From a virus, in the IMG/VR virus record IMGVR_UViG_3300034198_016345, positions 1 to 35,192 of that record: a DNA stretch of 35,192 nt, one strand, 5' to 3'. Below, in pieces: positions 19,587 through 28,286 of the stretch (positions are counted from its first letter, which is position 1; every line of letters begins with the position of its first letter). The notes under the pieces are model-generated. The model saw nothing but the letters and a program-made list of their open reading frames with translations. It made no database searches and was not told the DNA's origin. The position numbers were made by a program, and so were the translations under genes.

Positions 19587-20984
19587 ATGCAAATCCCTAT
19601 CTTAAATGGCATTTATACTGATCAGAACTCTGATTTCCGTACCTCATATCCAAGAAACATAATTCCAGTGCCTAAAGAACAGGGGATTTCGCAGGGTTAT
19701 CTTCGACCTGCTGAGGGCATTGATCAATTTGCAAATGTACCTGCTGTTGATCGCGGTGGTATTGAATGGAATGGTGTTTGTTATCGAGTTTGTGGCAACA
19801 AATTCATAAAAGTTGATGCCAATGGTGTGGTGACTGAAATTGCTGATGTAATGGGTTATGGCCCTTGTAATTTCGATTACTCCTTTGATTATTTGGCTAT
19901 CAATTCCCACCCACATTTGTATCTCTACAATGGCACTGAGCTAAAACAGATCACTGATAATGATCTTGGTGTAGTAGTCGATGTGCTTTGGGTAGATGGT
20001 TATTTCATGACAACTGATGGTGAGTTCCTTGTCGTCACAGAATTGAATGATCCATTTCAAGTAAATCCTCTTAAATATGGCTCATCAGAAGTTGACCCTG
20101 ATCCTATTAATGCATTGATCAAAGTGCGTAATGAAGTTTATGCACTTAACCGGTACACAATCGAGATATTTGACAATGTCGGTGGCGATAATTTCCCATT
20201 TGCTCGCATTGATGGAGCGATGGGAACGCGTGGCACATTAGGTACCAAGACTTGCTGCAAATATATGGATGCAGTTGCATTCCTAGGTGGTGGCAAGAAT
20301 GAGCCTGTTGCTTTGTGGCTATCTGCCAATGGCTCAACCAATAAAATCTCTACTCGTGAAATTGAACAAATCATTCATCAATACAGTGAAGAAACTCTAT
20401 CTCAGTGCTTGATGGAATCTCGCTTGGTAGATGGTCATAACTGGCTGTACCTTCATTTACCTGATCAAACTCTTGTTTACGATTCAGCCGCATCAGAAGC
20501 CACACAGCAGCCTGTCTGGTTCACTTTAAGCTCAGGATTGATCCAAAGCCAATACTTAGCTCAAAACTTTGTATGGTGCTATGGAAAGTGGATTGCAGGT
20601 CACCCTGTCCTTGCAAAACTAGGTGTTTTAACTAATGAACATGGTGAGCATTGGGGTGACGAAGTTTCATGGGAATTTGGCACAACTATTCTCTATAACG
20701 AGTCTCGCGGGGCAATCTTTCATCAAATCGAATTGGGCTGTTTAACTGGTCGAGTTGCTTTGAATAAAGATCCAATCATTTCTACATCATGGTCGTCCGA
20801 TGGTGTGAACTGGTCCAATCCAAAACAGATTAGATCTGGAAAGGTTGGTGAACAGAACAAGAGGCTTGTTTGGTTTCAGCAGGGTTATATGAGCAACTGG
20901 CGTATTCAGAAGTTCTCTGGCACATCAGATAGCAGACTCACTGTAGCGCGCATAGAGGCATATATAGAGCCTTTGGGGGTGTAA
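19587..20984 (+). CDS. Packaged-DNA stabilisation protein, P22 gp10-like
   Basis: A 465-residue protein, near the 472 of P22 gp10, starting at the ATG at 19587 after GGGG. Family segments include FRTSYPRNIIPVPKEQGISQ, GYLRPAEGIDQF, a beta-propeller-like series of strands, and NASGSTN-type motifs (LWLSANGSTNKISTREIEQIIHQYS). The C-terminal part (CLTGRVALNKDPIISTSWSS, then WSNPKQIRSGKVGEQNKRL) closes the propeller. In P22 six copies bind gp4 and hold DNA in the head; the tailspikes attach at the gp4-gp10 interface. Confidence 0.92.
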   Translation: MQIPILNGIYTDQNSDFRTSYPRNIIPVPKEQGISQGYLRPAEGIDQFANVPAVDRGGIEWNGVCYRVCGNKFIKVDANGVVTEIADVMGYGPCNFDYSFDYLAINSHPHLYLYNGTELKQITDNDLGVVVDVLWVDGYFMTTDGEFLVVTELNDPFQVNPLKYGSSEVDPDPINALIKVRNEVYALNRYTIEIFDNVGGDNFPFARIDGAMGTRGTLGTKTCCKYMDAVAFLGGGKNEPVALWLSANGSTNKISTREIEQIIHQYSEETLSQCLMESRLVDGHNWLYLHLPDQTLVYDSAASEATQQPVWFTLSSGLIQSQYLAQNFVWCYGKWIAGHPVLAKLGVLTNEHGEHWGDEVSWEFGTTILYNESRGAIFHQIELGCLTGRVALNKDPIISTSWSSDGVNWSNPKQIRSGKVGEQNKRLVWFQQGYMSNWRIQKFSGTSDSRLTVARIEAYIEPLGV

Positions 20985-21352
20985 TGGCTACCACAGATCA
21001 ATTCAAAGTCTTACGAAGCGATTTAGAGCGAATGTGTGGTGGTAATCAGCGATTAGTGAAGGCATTCGAGAATTTATTCCGAATCCTTCCTATCAACAAT
21101 GATCCCACTGACGAAGCAATTGAAGCAGCACAGATTACCGCTGACACCGCAACGGCTCAAGCATTCTTAGCATTATCGATTATTGATGCAGTCAAACAAC
21201 TTGCAGAAATCATAGCAACAGAGCCTAAGCATGTTTGCACTGTTCAACAATTCGAAGACTTAAGTCCAAGAACTGAAACAGTTCAACAAGATGTAATCAT
21301 TCCTTCCTATCAGCTTACAGAGCCGATGAATCTAAATTTAGAGGTCTATTAA
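20984..21352 (+). CDS. Hypothetical tail-associated protein, 122 aa
   Basis: Starts in a TAATG overlap with gp10. Mainly helical: KVLRSDLERMCGGNQRLVKAFENLF, then EAIEAAQITADTATAQAFLALSIIDAVKQLAEII. This could make a short trimeric or dimeric coiled coil, so it is one candidate for the position of the P22 tail needle (gp26), which follows gp10 in P22. It is much shorter than gp26 (233 residues) and no signature is recognised, so the idea is weak. Confidence 0.6.
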   Translation: MATTDQFKVLRSDLERMCGGNQRLVKAFENLFRILPINNDPTDEAIEAAQITADTATAQAFLALSIIDAVKQLAEIIATEPKHVCTVQQFEDLSPRTETVQQDVIIPSYQLTEPMNLNLEVY

Positions 21353-21353
21353 G

Positions 21354-21686
21354 ATGGGCGTAAAAGTATTAAACATCATCCCTTCAAAAGTGGCTGAAAA
21401 TTCCCAAACCACTCAATTTACAGCAGAAGCAAATACAACAATTGATAAGTTCACAGTAACGAATACATCTGCTGCTGTAGCAAAGTTTAGTTGCAATTTG
21501 GTTTTGGTTGGTGGCACTGCTGCGAGCTCAAACCTCATTATTAAAGAGAAATCAATTAGTGCAGGAGAAACCTATGTTTGTCCTGAGCTTGTAGGCCATT
21601 CTTTGGAATCTAAAAGCTTCATTAGTACGTTATCTGATACAGCAGGTGCTTTAACTATTCGTGCATCAGGTCGGGAGATTACTTAA
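21354..21686 (+). CDS. Hypothetical beta-sandwich virion protein, 110 aa
   Basis: A small protein rich in beta strands: TTQFTAEANTTIDKFTVTNTS, KFSCNLVLVGGTAASSNL, ISAGETYVCPELVGHSLE, ending ALTIRASGREIT. The pattern fits an immunoglobulin-like or jelly-roll decoration or tail protein. Short overlaps tie it to its neighbours in the head-tail cluster. No named family. Confidence 0.65.
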   Translation: MGVKVLNIIPSKVAENSQTTQFTAEANTTIDKFTVTNTSAAVAKFSCNLVLVGGTAASSNLIIKEKSISAGETYVCPELVGHSLESKSFISTLSDTAGALTIRASGREIT

Positions 21687-22168
21687 TGGATAGTTCACTA
21701 TTAATGAGCGCCTTGGCCTCAAGCAATATTCAGCAATCAAATGGTGATTTTACTGATCGAGTACACGGTCTTCAAAATGCACTCTTACAACAGGAACAGG
21801 CATGGCATGGTGAAATACACCATTTTGCACCAGGAGTATACCTAAGAGAGTTTCGCTGTTTTGAAAATACTTTATTGGTAGGGAAAACACATCGTCATGA
21901 ACATTTGTTTGTACTACTTGAAGGCAAGTGTGAAGTAGCAACTGAAGATGGCCCTAAATTTCTTGAAGCTCCATACATTGGTAAATCACCTGCAGGTGTA
22001 AAAAGAGCACTTTACACACATACAGACATTATTTGGATAACCATTCATGCAACTGACGAAACTGACATTAGCAAAATAGAAGAATGGCTAGTGGTTCCAG
22101 ATGAAGAGGTTAGAGATTTTCGTCGCGATATGGGGTTAGACCCTATTGTTGATGTAAAGGAGAAATAA
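21686..22168 (+). CDS. Cupin-domain protein within the head-tail cluster
   Basis: 160 residues. The central part is a cupin: KTHRHEHLFVLLEGKCEVATED gives the H-x-H-x-(n)-E/G metal-type motif 1, and SPAGVKRALYTHTDIIWITIHAT gives motif 2 with a His at the end of the barrel. Comparable cupin proteins occur beside tail genes in other short-tailed phages, with no defined role. It may bind a metal or sugar, or be a structural barrel. The N-terminal 35 residues are non-cupin and polar. It overlaps its upstream neighbour by one base and lies just before the ejection genes. Confidence 0.8.
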   Translation: MDSSLLMSALASSNIQQSNGDFTDRVHGLQNALLQQEQAWHGEIHHFAPGVYLREFRCFENTLLVGKTHRHEHLFVLLEGKCEVATEDGPKFLEAPYIGKSPAGVKRALYTHTDIIWITIHATDETDISKIEEWLVVPDEEVRDFRRDMGLDPIVDVKEK

Positions 22169-22169
22169 C

Positions 22170-22835
22170 ATGAGTGTATGGGCAGCAGGCGCTGTAGCTG
22201 TTGGCACAATTGGCGCAGGTTATCTCGGAAGTCAGGCATCAAAAAAAGCAGCAGGTCAGGCATCAGATGCCCAGATACGTGCAGCCGAAATCGCAGCAGA
22301 AGAGCAACGCCGACAGTTTGATAAAGTCCAAGGACTTTTAAATCCATTTGTAAATGCGGGAACATCTGCATTAGGTGGTCAACAAGACTTACTTGGTCTA
22401 AATGGAATGCAAGCACAACAGGATGCAATCAATGGCATCCGCAACAGTTCCGAATTTCAAACTTATCTTGATTTGGGTGAAAATTCACTACGCCAAAATG
22501 CTGCTGCTACGGGTGGATTGCGTGGTGGTAATACTCAAGCCGCTTTAGCTCAATTCTCACCTCAATTGCTAAATCAAATGATCAACCAACGTTATTCAAA
22601 TCTTGGTGGATTAACTGCACTTGGTCAGAATGCAGCAGCAGGTGTTGGTAATGCTGGTATGCAATCCGCAAGCAACATTGGAAACTTAATGCAACAGGCA
22701 GGAGCTGCTCAAGCAGGAAACTACATGGCTCAAGGACAAGCTAATGCAAATATGTGGGGCAATTTTGCTGGTGCACTAGGAACTATTGGTGGTGCCTATA
22801 TGAACAGAAATAAAGCATCTACAGGAGGGTTTTAA
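22170..22835 (+). CDS. Ejection (DNA transfer) protein, P22 gp7-like
   Basis: 221 residues (P22 gp7 is 229). A hydrophobic Gly/Ala start (VWAAGAVAVGTIGAGYLGSQ) is followed by a helical charged stretch (ASDAQIRAAEIAAEEQRRQFDKVQGLLNPF). A low-complexity Gly/Ala/Asn/Gln body (GGLRGGNTQAALAQFSPQLLN) and a second hydrophobic Gly-rich end come next. This is the known composition of P22 gp7, which leaves the particle with the DNA and helps build the conduit across the envelope. Confidence 0.85.
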   Translation: MSVWAAGAVAVGTIGAGYLGSQASKKAAGQASDAQIRAAEIAAEEQRRQFDKVQGLLNPFVNAGTSALGGQQDLLGLNGMQAQQDAINGIRNSSEFQTYLDLGENSLRQNAAATGGLRGGNTQAALAQFSPQLLNQMINQRYSNLGGLTALGQNAAAGVGNAGMQSASNIGNLMQQAGAAQAGNYMAQGQANANMWGNFAGALGTIGGAYMNRNKASTGGF

Positions 22836-24209
22836 ATGGTTAGTCCAATAGATTATCGACTTGATGTGCTTAACCCTGTTCAGCAAGCTATGCAAGGGTA
22901 TAACTTAGGAACTCAAATGGCAGTTAACCAAAGTGCCATTCAAGCAGCCCAAGCAGAGGAAGCCAGAAAACAGCAACAGTTTTTAGCCCAACAAGAACAG
23001 CAGAAAGCTATGTATGACTTCTCATTGAAGCCAGATAAATCAACTCAAGATTTTGTAGATTTCACAGTTCGTTATCCACAACTCACAGAGCAATATAAGA
23101 AATCTTGGGAAATGATGGATAGTGGACAGCGCGCAGATTCATTGAAAACTGCGGCAGAAGTAATGTCTGCAATAAAAACTGGCAATCCAAATGTTGCTCA
23201 AGAAATTCTTGAAGAACGTGCTAAAGCTTACGAAAATAGTGGTCAACGAGAATCTGCATTTAACATGCGAAGAATGAAAGGGATGATATCTAAAGATCCA
23301 AATAGCATTTATTCATCTTTGGGATTGTTTGGAAGTGCTGTTAGCCCTGACGAATTCGGCTCTATGATTGATAAGTTTGGATCTGGGGTTCGTGCTGATC
23401 AAATGCAGCCTTATGAAATTGCAGGCAAGCAAGCTCAAACAGCTTACACACAATCGCAAACTGCAGGCCAGAATATTGAGAATCTATACAAGCCGCAACA
23501 AATCGAATCTGATCTCAAGAATGTTAATTCTCAAATCAGTTCGCGTGAGGCTGATGATGCATACAAACAGCAGCAGCTCTTTTTTGAGAAAAACAAGCCA
23601 GTCAATTTTGGTATTGATAAAGAAGGTCGTAAGTATGCTGTTATGCCAAATGGAGAAGCTCGTTATGTGAAAGATGCTCAGGGTAACTACATTACTGACA
23701 TTAAGTCTGAAAAGCCAATGACTGCAACAATGCAGAAAGAACTTTTTGAGACTGATGATGCAATCTCAAGTTCACAATCAGTAATTTCAAATCTGAAAGA
23801 GGCTTTGCGGCTTAGTCCAAAAGCTTATCAAGGTGTTGGTGCTTCTAACCTTGCAACTTTGGCAGGGAATGCAAGGATAGACAAGGAGCGTGCTGAAAAC
23901 ACTGCTATGCTTAACAATATTGTTACTACCAATGCTTTAGATGCCTTAAAGTCTACCTTTGGTGCAGCCCCAACTGAGGGTGAGCGTAAGATCCTTCTAG
24001 AGATTCAAGGTTCCGTAAATCTTCCTGCTAAGCAGCGAGAAGCAATTTATAATCGTGCACTACAAGCTGCAACAAGGCGCTTAAATACCTATCAAAAGAA
24101 AGCAGATGCTATTCGAGGTGGTAGTTACACTTCATCGGAATATAGTAATGCTCAAGCACCACAACAACAGCAAGCTACAAGGCCTGTTGCACGTAGTTTT
24201 TTCGATTAA
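22836..24209 (+). CDS. Ejection (DNA transfer) protein, P22 gp20-like
   Basis: 457 residues, close to P22 gp20 (471), beginning at the base after the gp7 stop. It starts MVSPIDYRLDVLNPVQQAMQ and then has an Ala/Gln-rich helical region (QSAIQAAQAEEARKQQQFLA), followed by long charged helical segments with no transmembrane span. It ends with LNTYQKKADAIRGG and a Gln/Pro tail. Position after gp7 and composition support an ejected protein. Sequence identity to P22 gp20 is probably low. Confidence 0.75.
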   Translation: MVSPIDYRLDVLNPVQQAMQGYNLGTQMAVNQSAIQAAQAEEARKQQQFLAQQEQQKAMYDFSLKPDKSTQDFVDFTVRYPQLTEQYKKSWEMMDSGQRADSLKTAAEVMSAIKTGNPNVAQEILEERAKAYENSGQRESAFNMRRMKGMISKDPNSIYSSLGLFGSAVSPDEFGSMIDKFGSGVRADQMQPYEIAGKQAQTAYTQSQTAGQNIENLYKPQQIESDLKNVNSQISSREADDAYKQQQLFFEKNKPVNFGIDKEGRKYAVMPNGEARYVKDAQGNYITDIKSEKPMTATMQKELFETDDAISSSQSVISNLKEALRLSPKAYQGVGASNLATLAGNARIDKERAENTAMLNNIVTTNALDALKSTFGAAPTEGERKILLEIQGSVNLPAKQREAIYNRALQAATRRLNTYQKKADAIRGGSYTSSEYSNAQAPQQQQATRPVARSFFD

Positions 24210-24251
24210 TTTCTATGATATATTCCCTTCATAACAATGAGGGGAATATTT

Positions 24252-24491
24252 ATGTATTTAGGTATAGGAGCTCTATTAATTATTGCTTTTGCTTGGTGGT
24301 TATTATGGAGCAAGATGTGTGATATTGAGCAAAAACAATTGAAAATGAATGATGAAATAACATCATCTTTAAAATATTTAGAAGAACAATTGAATTTAAC
24401 GCAGAGTATGATAGAGCGGGTTGAGGATAATATCCCGCCTGTTTCACAAGATGTGAAGGACATATGGAAAGAAAGAGAATTAAATAAATAA
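24252..24491 (+). CDS. Membrane-anchored coiled-coil protein A (moron candidate)
   Basis: I start at the ATG at 24252, which has GAGGGG seven bases upstream; an ATG 15 bases earlier lacks a site. The 79-residue protein has one N-terminal membrane span (LGIGALLIIAFAWWLLW) and then a heptad-rich charged helix (KQLKMNDEITSSLKYLEEQLN). The layout matches the next gene, suggesting related function or an old duplication. It interrupts the ejection-protein cluster and has an AT-rich upstream region, so it may be an accessory gene acting at the host membrane. Confidence 0.65.
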   Translation: MYLGIGALLIIAFAWWLLWSKMCDIEQKQLKMNDEITSSLKYLEEQLNLTQSMIERVEDNIPPVSQDVKDIWKERELNK

Positions 24492-24502
24492 GTGAATTTA
24501 AT

Positions 24503-24757
24503 ATGAGTATATTTGGCTTAATTGTAGTTGGGTGCATAATGTGGTGGCTTGCCCGTCAAAATGATAAGAAAATGGACGAAAATTTTCTTAATCTTTCTTT
24601 GCGTTGTGACTATCTTGAAAAGCGAGTGGAAGAATTAGAAGCTTCAACTAGGCAAAATGAAGAAGATATTGAATGCTATAAGCGCAAAGTAAATACACTA
24701 AGCCAACGCTTACATGAACTAGAAAAGCCATATCAAAATAGTATTTTTGATGACTAA
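24503..24757 (+). CDS. Membrane-anchored coiled-coil protein B (moron candidate)
   Basis: 84 residues: a membrane span at the N-terminus (MSIFGLIVVGCIMWWLA), a basic hinge (RQNDKKMDEN) and a long coiled coil (CDYLEKRVEELEASTRQNEEDIE, then LSQRLHELEK). Same architecture as the gene before it, with little residue identity. Two tandem proteins of this kind could form a membrane heteromer. Two terminators follow. Function unknown; envelope-level interference with other phages is one possibility. Confidence 0.65.
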   Translation: MSIFGLIVVGCIMWWLARQNDKKMDENFLNLSLRCDYLEKRVEELEASTRQNEEDIECYKRKVNTLSQRLHELEKPYQNSIFDD

Positions 24758-24761
24758 AATT

Positions 24762-24785
24762 AAAGCACCAGAAGGTGCTTTTTTT
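24762..24785 (+). terminator. Terminator after membrane protein genes
   Basis: AAAGCACC (24762-24769), AGAA loop, GGTGCTTT (24774-24781), then Ts to 24785. Confidence 0.85.
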
Positions 24786-24827
24786 ACGCCTGTAATTAAC
24801 ACAACCAAACCACATATCTTTTAAACG

Positions 24828-24854
24828 AACCTGTCCATAGCGGCAGGTTTTTTT
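24828..24854 (+). terminator. Second terminator before the Rha gene
   Basis: AACCTGTC (24828-24835) pairs with GGCAGGTT (24842-24849), one G-U pair, and a 7-T run ends at 24854. It is 42 bases beyond the preceding terminator. Downstream, GCCTGA/TCAGGC and GTGTTT/AAACAC repeats (about 24855-24897) offer alternative folds in the rha leader. Confidence 0.8.
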
Positions 24855-24916
24855 ATGCCTGAGTGTTTTATTTGCATTCTGCATTCAGGCCAAACACAAC
24901 TCCAAGGAGTAAATCT

Positions 24917-25429
24917 ATGAATGCTATGTTAAAACCAATTGCAATTGTAAATGTTGAAAATGGTCAGCCAATGACTAGCACTATGCAAATAGCATTGGGT
25001 CTGGGTATTCAGCATGCCACAATCATTAAACTAGTTAGAACTTATATGCCAGACTTTCAAGAGTTTGGCTTGGTCAGATTTAAAATCCAACCAAGATTAG
25101 AGGGGCAGCATGGAGGTGGGGAAGCAAAGTTTGTTCCATTAAACGAGCAACAAGCAACTTTCTTAATGACCTTAATGCGAAATAGCCCAAGAGTAATTGA
25201 GTTTAAAAAAGCACTTGTAAAAGCTTTTTTCGAAACTCGTGAATTTATTCGATCTCAAGACCAGAGTTACAACAACATCCATAACAAATTAACTTTGCAA
25301 CTTGATTTGGAGAAAGCAGATGCAAGCCTAGCAGGAAGTATTCTTGGTAGCTATCGAAAAAAACGAGACTTGCTTATGACTGCTATTTCAGAAGTTGAAA
25401 GCCTAATGCAGCCATGTTTATTTGACTAA
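24917..25429 (+). CDS. rha: Rha family phage regulatory protein
   Basis: Starts at the ATG at 24917 with AAGGAG seven bases upstream. The 170-residue protein has the Rha domain in residues 5-105: PMTSTMQIALGLGIQHATIIKLVR, then FKIQPRLEGQHGGGEAKFVPLNEQQATFLMTLMRNSPRVIEFKKALV with the family's L-x-E-x-Q-A-x-F/L-L signature. Rha of phi80-like phages interferes with growth in hosts lacking IHF, and the family is thought to be regulatory and DNA binding. The C-terminal 60 residues are a specific helical extension. It is bracketed by terminators on both sides, so it is a separate unit placed among virion genes. Confidence 0.85.
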   Translation: MNAMLKPIAIVNVENGQPMTSTMQIALGLGIQHATIIKLVRTYMPDFQEFGLVRFKIQPRLEGQHGGGEAKFVPLNEQQATFLMTLMRNSPRVIEFKKALVKAFFETREFIRSQDQSYNNIHNKLTLQLDLEKADASLAGSILGSYRKKRDLLMTAISEVESLMQPCLFD

Positions 25430-25440
25430 ACTGAATCAAT

Positions 25441-25461
25441 ACCGCCTTCGGGCGGTTTTTT
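25441..25461 (+). terminator. Terminator after Rha gene
   Basis: ACCGCC (25441-25446), TTCG tetraloop, GGCGGT (25451-25456), then a T run to 25461. Confidence 0.88.
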
Positions 25462-25479
25462 ATTACCTAAGGAAAAGTT

Positions 25480-26100
25480 ATGGCTTCACGACAAGATTTA
25501 GAAAATGCCCTTCAAAATCCTAATGTGCGAAAAATGCTTGATGTAATTGCCAGTGCAGAAGGCGTTAAGCATGGTTATAACACCATCTTTGGCAATTCAA
25601 GATTAGCTAATCTAAGTGCACATCCTAACCTAAGAAAGAAGTTCACACAGACTGATGGTCGAGAGAACTACACCACAGCAGCTGGACGCTATCAGTTTTT
25701 AAACAAAACGTGGAATAACCTTGCTAAAACTTATGGTTTAGATGATTTCTCCCCTAAAAACCAAGACCTTGGTGCAGTAGCTCTAATTGCTGGTAGGGGC
25801 GCTTTAAATGATGTTTTGAATGGCAACTTTAAGGGCGCAATAGGTAAGTTGGGTAGTGAGTGGGCATCTTTACCTACATCCACTTTTGCTCAAGGTAAAC
25901 GCTCTTGGAATTTCATCAACAAGCAACTTGGCAGTAATAATCAGGGGAATTTATATGAACCTGAAATGGTGCCAAAAAATATGATTGCAGCGAAAAGTAA
26001 TTATGAGCCAGAGCTTGTCCCTAAATCCATGATGCAAACAACACAGATTCAACAACAAGTTTATGAACCTGAACTTGTTCCAGCAAACATGATGACTTAA
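25480..26100 (+). CDS. GH104 (lambda R-like) lytic transglycosylase, probably virion-associated
   Basis: 206 residues. Residues 15-150 match the lambda endolysin fold: LDVIASAEGVKHGYNTIFGN with the catalytic Glu27 in AEG, then SAHPNLRKK, then TTAAGRYQFLNKTWNNLAKTYG, LDDFSPKNQDLGAVALI, and EWASLPTSTFAQG. The enzyme would cleave the glycan strand of peptidoglycan. A C-terminal extension carries three copies of a 10-residue motif (YEPEMVPKNM, YEPELVPKSM, YEPELVPANM at 159, 175 and 195). There is no signal peptide. Because a GH108 endolysin gene lies in the lysis cassette and this gene is among ejection genes, I infer it opens the wall during DNA entry. Confidence 0.8.
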   Translation: MASRQDLENALQNPNVRKMLDVIASAEGVKHGYNTIFGNSRLANLSAHPNLRKKFTQTDGRENYTTAAGRYQFLNKTWNNLAKTYGLDDFSPKNQDLGAVALIAGRGALNDVLNGNFKGAIGKLGSEWASLPTSTFAQGKRSWNFINKQLGSNNQGNLYEPEMVPKNMIAAKSNYEPELVPKSMMQTTQIQQQVYEPELVPANMMT

Positions 26101-26111
26101 AGGTAATTAAA

Positions 26112-28286
26112 ATGGCTGAGCAAGGTGCTAATACACAAAGTCGTATTGATGCAGCAAGAAAAGCAGGACTATCAGATTCAGAAATCCTGCAAGGAATGAA
26201 AGAAAGCAATCGCTATGCAGATAGTTTTAAAAATGCTTATGCAGCTGGACTTACTGATCAGGATATTGCAAGCGATTTTGGTTTGAATGTTCAGGATCAA
26301 GCTGATCCAAATGATCAAAAGCTTTGGATCGAAAACGGAAATGTAAATGTTGTAAACCCACCTATTCGAATTACAGCTTCTGGCGAGAAATATGTCCCAC
26401 CTGATGTTGAGCAAATCAAAAAAGAGGAAATGCTCAATCAAGCGCGAGAAGCAGGGCCAGTACAGCCTTGGGAGGCAACATTATTTGGAGCAACAAGGCT
26501 TGGCTCGGGAATTAATCAAGGTATATCTTATGCTGCTGATGCTTTGAGTGAAGGAATAAATAATATCCTTGGCACTGATCTTGACACTAATTCATATGAT
26601 CGCGTAACTAAAGAGCGACAAGAGGTCAGTGACTGGAATAATTTGCGAAGAGAAGCAAATGGTCAGGGAATGGATGTTTATGGGTTTTTAGGTGAATTAG
26701 GATCTACAGCACCACTTGCAGCGGGAAGCATTGGTCCTACTTTATTATCCACAGCAGGTAGAAGCGCCTTATCAGGAGCTGGCATTTCTGCGGCAAGCTT
26801 TGCAAATGATGCTGAACAACGCACTGACAATACAGCATTTGGTGCAATTGGCGGTGCCATTGGTGGAACCTTAGGAAAGGTATTAGCATCAGGTATTGTA
26901 AAAGGCATTAATGTCATAAAAAACAATCTTCAAAAGCCAGCTCAAGAAATTATGAATACAGGTGATGAGTTTGGTGTACGCACATCTACAGGTGATTTAA
27001 CTCAAAACCCATTTATTCAACGAGCTGAAGTAGCAATGGAGCAAGTCCCTGTTGTAGGAACTTCAGGCTTTCGAAAAGCTCAACAAGAAGAAGTGAAACA
27101 AGCTGCAAAAAACCTGCTTGGAAAATTCAAACAGAACCTTTCTTCAACAGAATTCAAAAGCCTTAACAATATTCAAAATGCTGCAGCATCTGGTGATAAG
27201 AATGCCCAGCGGATTGTAGGAATCATCAATAGTGCTGATGACACTGGAAAAGTATTGCAAGCAGCAGCTGAGGTGAAAAGTTGGAGGGCCTCCAATATTG
27301 CTTCTCAAATGTACAACCGTGTTGAAGCCCTTGCAGGAAATTCCAGAGTGCCAACTTCAAACACTGTGCAAGCGATTGATAGTGTTATTGCTAGTGACTC
27401 TAAAGTTGTTCCAAATGAAAGGCTTTTGAATGAACTTACCTCAATTAGAGAGAAAGTTTCTGATCCGACAATTAATGTGAATTTCTCTGAACTCAGAAAT
27501 GCAAGATCTAGATTGGGAGAGCTTGTTGATCAATGGGGTAGAGATGGTGAAAGCACAGCAGGATTGACAGCTATTCGTAATTCCATAGATCAAGATATGA
27601 GTGACTTTGCTCTATCAAGTGGAAAGCCTGAACTTATCAATGCCTTTAAAAATGCCAATGGATTTTACCGTAATTGGCAAACAGGGAGAGATAAGGCATT
27701 AGCTAACTCTATGCGAAGCCAAACACCAGACCAAATCTACAATACGTTCATTAAGGTTGGCCAAGGAGATAAAGCCAAAAACTTTTATCGGAACTTGGAC
27801 CCTAAAGGTCAAGCTGCTTTGCGTTTTGAGATGATCAACAAAGCTATTGAGAAGGCGTCTAATGAATCTAAAGACGTATTTAGCCCTGCAAAATTTGCTC
27901 TTGAATTTGAGCGTCTAAATAAGCCTTACCAAAATATTTTCTCTGGTTCTGACAAAGCTCAAATGGATTCATTTGTGAAGCTCATGAGGCATGTGGAGAG
28001 AGCGGGTCAATATGCAGAAAATCCTCCAACAGGAAACAGGATTGCACCTATTTTGATGGGTGGTGCGGCAGTTGCTAATGCCCCATTGGCCATTAAGGCC
28101 GCCACTGTTACTGGTATAGCAAATGTTTTATTCACCACCAAAGCAGGGCAAAGACTACTTCTCGCTTCGAAAGAACTCCCTGTGGGCTCAGAAAAGTTAA
28201 CGAACATTTTAAAGATGGCTGAGAAATTGAGTCAGCAAAGTGGTCGAGCAGGATCAACATCAGAACAAAAGAGGTCAAATGAATGA
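26112..28286 (+). CDS. Ejection (DNA transfer) protein, P22 gp16-like
   Basis: 724 residues, somewhat longer than P22 gp16 (609). The N-terminus (SRIDAARKAGLSDSEILQGMKES, then AYAAGLTDQDIASDFG) has two short helical repeats also seen in other ejection proteins. A Gly/Ala-rich hydrophobic stretch near residues 190-265 (APLAAGSIGPTLLSTAGRSALSG; GAIGGAIGGTLGKVLASG) could insert in membrane, followed by a long helical body. Together with gp7- and gp20-like proteins it would form the channel for DNA entry. Ends in a 4-bp overlap with the fibre gene. Confidence 0.82.
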   Translation: MAEQGANTQSRIDAARKAGLSDSEILQGMKESNRYADSFKNAYAAGLTDQDIASDFGLNVQDQADPNDQKLWIENGNVNVVNPPIRITASGEKYVPPDVEQIKKEEMLNQAREAGPVQPWEATLFGATRLGSGINQGISYAADALSEGINNILGTDLDTNSYDRVTKERQEVSDWNNLRREANGQGMDVYGFLGELGSTAPLAAGSIGPTLLSTAGRSALSGAGISAASFANDAEQRTDNTAFGAIGGAIGGTLGKVLASGIVKGINVIKNNLQKPAQEIMNTGDEFGVRTSTGDLTQNPFIQRAEVAMEQVPVVGTSGFRKAQQEEVKQAAKNLLGKFKQNLSSTEFKSLNNIQNAAASGDKNAQRIVGIINSADDTGKVLQAAAEVKSWRASNIASQMYNRVEALAGNSRVPTSNTVQAIDSVIASDSKVVPNERLLNELTSIREKVSDPTINVNFSELRNARSRLGELVDQWGRDGESTAGLTAIRNSIDQDMSDFALSSGKPELINAFKNANGFYRNWQTGRDKALANSMRSQTPDQIYNTFIKVGQGDKAKNFYRNLDPKGQAALRFEMINKAIEKASNESKDVFSPAKFALEFERLNKPYQNIFSGSDKAQMDSFVKLMRHVERAGQYAENPPTGNRIAPILMGGAAVANAPLAIKAATVTGIANVLFTTKAGQRLLLASKELPVGSEKLTNILKMAEKLSQQSGRAGSTSEQKRSNE

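Noticed and set aside
24280-24884. Minus-strand ORFs over the membrane-protein genes and terminators
   Set aside because: They run through two plus-strand terminators, lack ribosome sites and show no protein-like features.
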